Of a stretch of 15,048 bases of DNA, positions 14,319 to 15,048 are shown one piece after another. This stretch comes from an uncultured Oscillospiraceae bacterium (lineage in GTDB: Bacteria; Bacillota; Clostridia; Oscillospirales; Acutalibacteraceae). The notes beneath the pieces are model-generated. The model had not been told where the DNA came from. It worked only from the letters and a program-made list of their open reading frames with translations, and made no database searches. The position numbers and the translations under genes are program-made. Each line of letters starts with the position of its first letter. Position 1 is the stretch's first letter. The stretch covers positions 1 to 15,048 of the forward strand of contig CABSLJ010000046.1 of the NCBI GenBank assembly GCA_902478455.1, read 5' to 3'.

Positions 14319-15048
14319 ATGAGTAAAACAAACATCGGACTGGTGAGCTTTGTAAAAGCCGCCCTGGAGGACGGCTGCGGCTATGTCTACGGGGCAACGG
14401 GACAAATCTGCACCAAGGCTTTTTTGGATCAGCAGGCGGGGCGCTACCCGGCGAGCAACCAGGCGGGCGGTCAGATGCGCAAAATCGGAGAAAAGTGGCT
14501 TGGCAAGCGCGTCGTCGACTGCTCCGGGCTCGTCAAATACTACCTGTGGGCTGACAATTACGGCGAGAACATCAAGGTGTACGACATCAACCAGGACACC
14601 GGCATGTCCTATGGTAAGGCCAGGGTCAAAGGCCCGATCAGCACACTCCCGGAAACGCCCGGTATGCTGCTCTATATGCCCGGACACGTTGGCGTGTACA
14701 TCGGCGGCGGAGAGGTCATTGAGGCGCGCGGGACAGCCGAGGGTGTGGTCAAGACCAAGCTCCAGGGGCGCGGCTGGACCAACTGGTGGGAGTGCCCGTT
14801 CATCGAGTATGTCAAAGAGGAGCAAAAGCCCGATTCGGGGGACATCAAGGTCGGCGACAAGGTGCGCGTCAAAAGCGGAGCCAAGACCTACGATGGCGGG
14901 AATCTCGCCTCCTTTGTCTACAGCACCGTTTACACGGTCATCGAGGCCAAGGGAGACCGCGTTGTGATCGGCCTTAACGGCGTTGTAACGGCCGCGGTGA
15001 AGGCGTCTGATCTGTATCTGGACGGCTCGGCCCCGACCAAAGTCCTCG
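14319..15048 (+). CDS. NlpC/P60 endolysin with C-terminal SH3-like domain (3' end outside window)
   Basis: Peptidoglycan hydrolase for release of progeny; NlpC/P60 enzymes cut peptide bonds in the stem peptide. 243 residues are visible. Cys68 in VVDCSGLVKYYLW is the expected nucleophile and His123 in MPGHVGVYIGGGEVIEARG the expected base; Glu135 is a possible third polar residue. An insertion with YPASNQAGGQMRKIG lies before the Cys motif. From about 177, VGDKVRVKSGAKTYDGGNLA and onward to AAVKASDLYL forms an SH3-like wall-binding module seen in many lysins of gut Clostridia phages. The gene continues past the right edge and may carry a second repeat. GGAGG at 14307-14311 gives 7-base spacing to the ATG at 14319. 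No signal peptide is seen, and no holin gene lies upstream. Confidence 0.9.
   Translation, partial: MSKTNIGLVSFVKAALEDGCGYVYGATGQICTKAFLDQQAGRYPASNQAGGQMRKIGEKWLGKRVVDCSGLVKYYLWADNYGENIKVYDINQDTGMSYGKARVKGPISTLPETPGMLLYMPGHVGVYIGGGEVIEARGTAEGVVKTKLQGRGWTNWWECPFIEYVKEEQKPDSGDIKVGDKVRVKSGAKTYDGGNLASFVYSTVYTVIEAKGDRVVIGLNGVVTAAVKASDLYLDGSAPTKVL

Noticed and set aside
1..15048. Searched for CRISPR repeats, tRNA genes, insertion sequences, attachment sites and a diversity-generating retroelement
   Set aside because: No regularly spaced repeats, cloverleaf-like sequence, transposase, terminal repeats, reverse transcriptase or template/variable repeat pair could be recognised by eye.

Overview
This window is the left-to-right structural and lysis arm of a long-tailed, non-contractile (siphovirus-like) phage or prophage. 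All genes lie on the + strand and are packed end to end, often with TGATG or ATGA stop/start overlaps and strong AAGGAGG-type ribosome binding sites. The protein families (HK97-type portal, protease and capsid; Dit; a 'prophage endopeptidase tail' Tal protein; a DUF859-like tip protein; an NlpC/P60 lysin with a C-terminal SH3-like repeat) and the fairly GC-rich composition suggest a phage of a Gram-positive host, probably a gut Clostridia/Oscillospirales-type bacterium. The host is an inference from family resemblance, not a demonstrated assignment.

Layout. Positions 2-1096: the C-terminal part of the large terminase, cut by the window edge. Then portal (1100-2365), a prohead protease with a Cys/His cluster (2371-3135) and the major capsid protein with a coiled-coil delta domain (3149-4276). 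A small head-fibre-like protein (4307-4552) and the neck genes follow: gp6-like connector, head-tail adaptor, gp10-like protein and a putative tail terminator (4592-5900). The major tail tube protein is at 5903-6451. A terminator-like hairpin at 6464-6497 separates it from the tail assembly chaperone pair. The chaperone is read as a short protein (6510-6842) and, through a canonical -1 slippery heptamer A AAA AAC followed by a stem-loop, as a longer fusion ending at 7159. Next come the 1049-residue tape measure protein (7125-10274), distal tail protein Dit (10274-10927), Tal/endopeptidase-like baseplate hub (10927-12552), a DUF859-like receptor-binding/tip protein (12552-14306) and an NlpC/P60 endolysin that runs off the right edge (14319-15048).

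Together these genes make a procapsid (portal, capsid, protease), fill it with DNA (terminase), close it (neck proteins), build a tail of fixed length (tube, chaperones, tape measure), cap it with an adsorption device (Dit, Tal, tip protein) and finally open the host wall (lysin). No integrase, repressor, replication gene, holin, small terminase, RNA gene, CRISPR array, insertion sequence or attachment site is visible. There is no non-coding stretch over 300 bases; the longest gap is the 58 bases at 6452-6509.

The best candidate for something beyond routine annotation is the regulated tail-chaperone region: the hairpin after the tube gene, the frameshift signal, and a clear drop in GC content starting at that boundary and lasting through the tape measure gene. 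The Cys/His cluster inside the protease is also worth a closer look.
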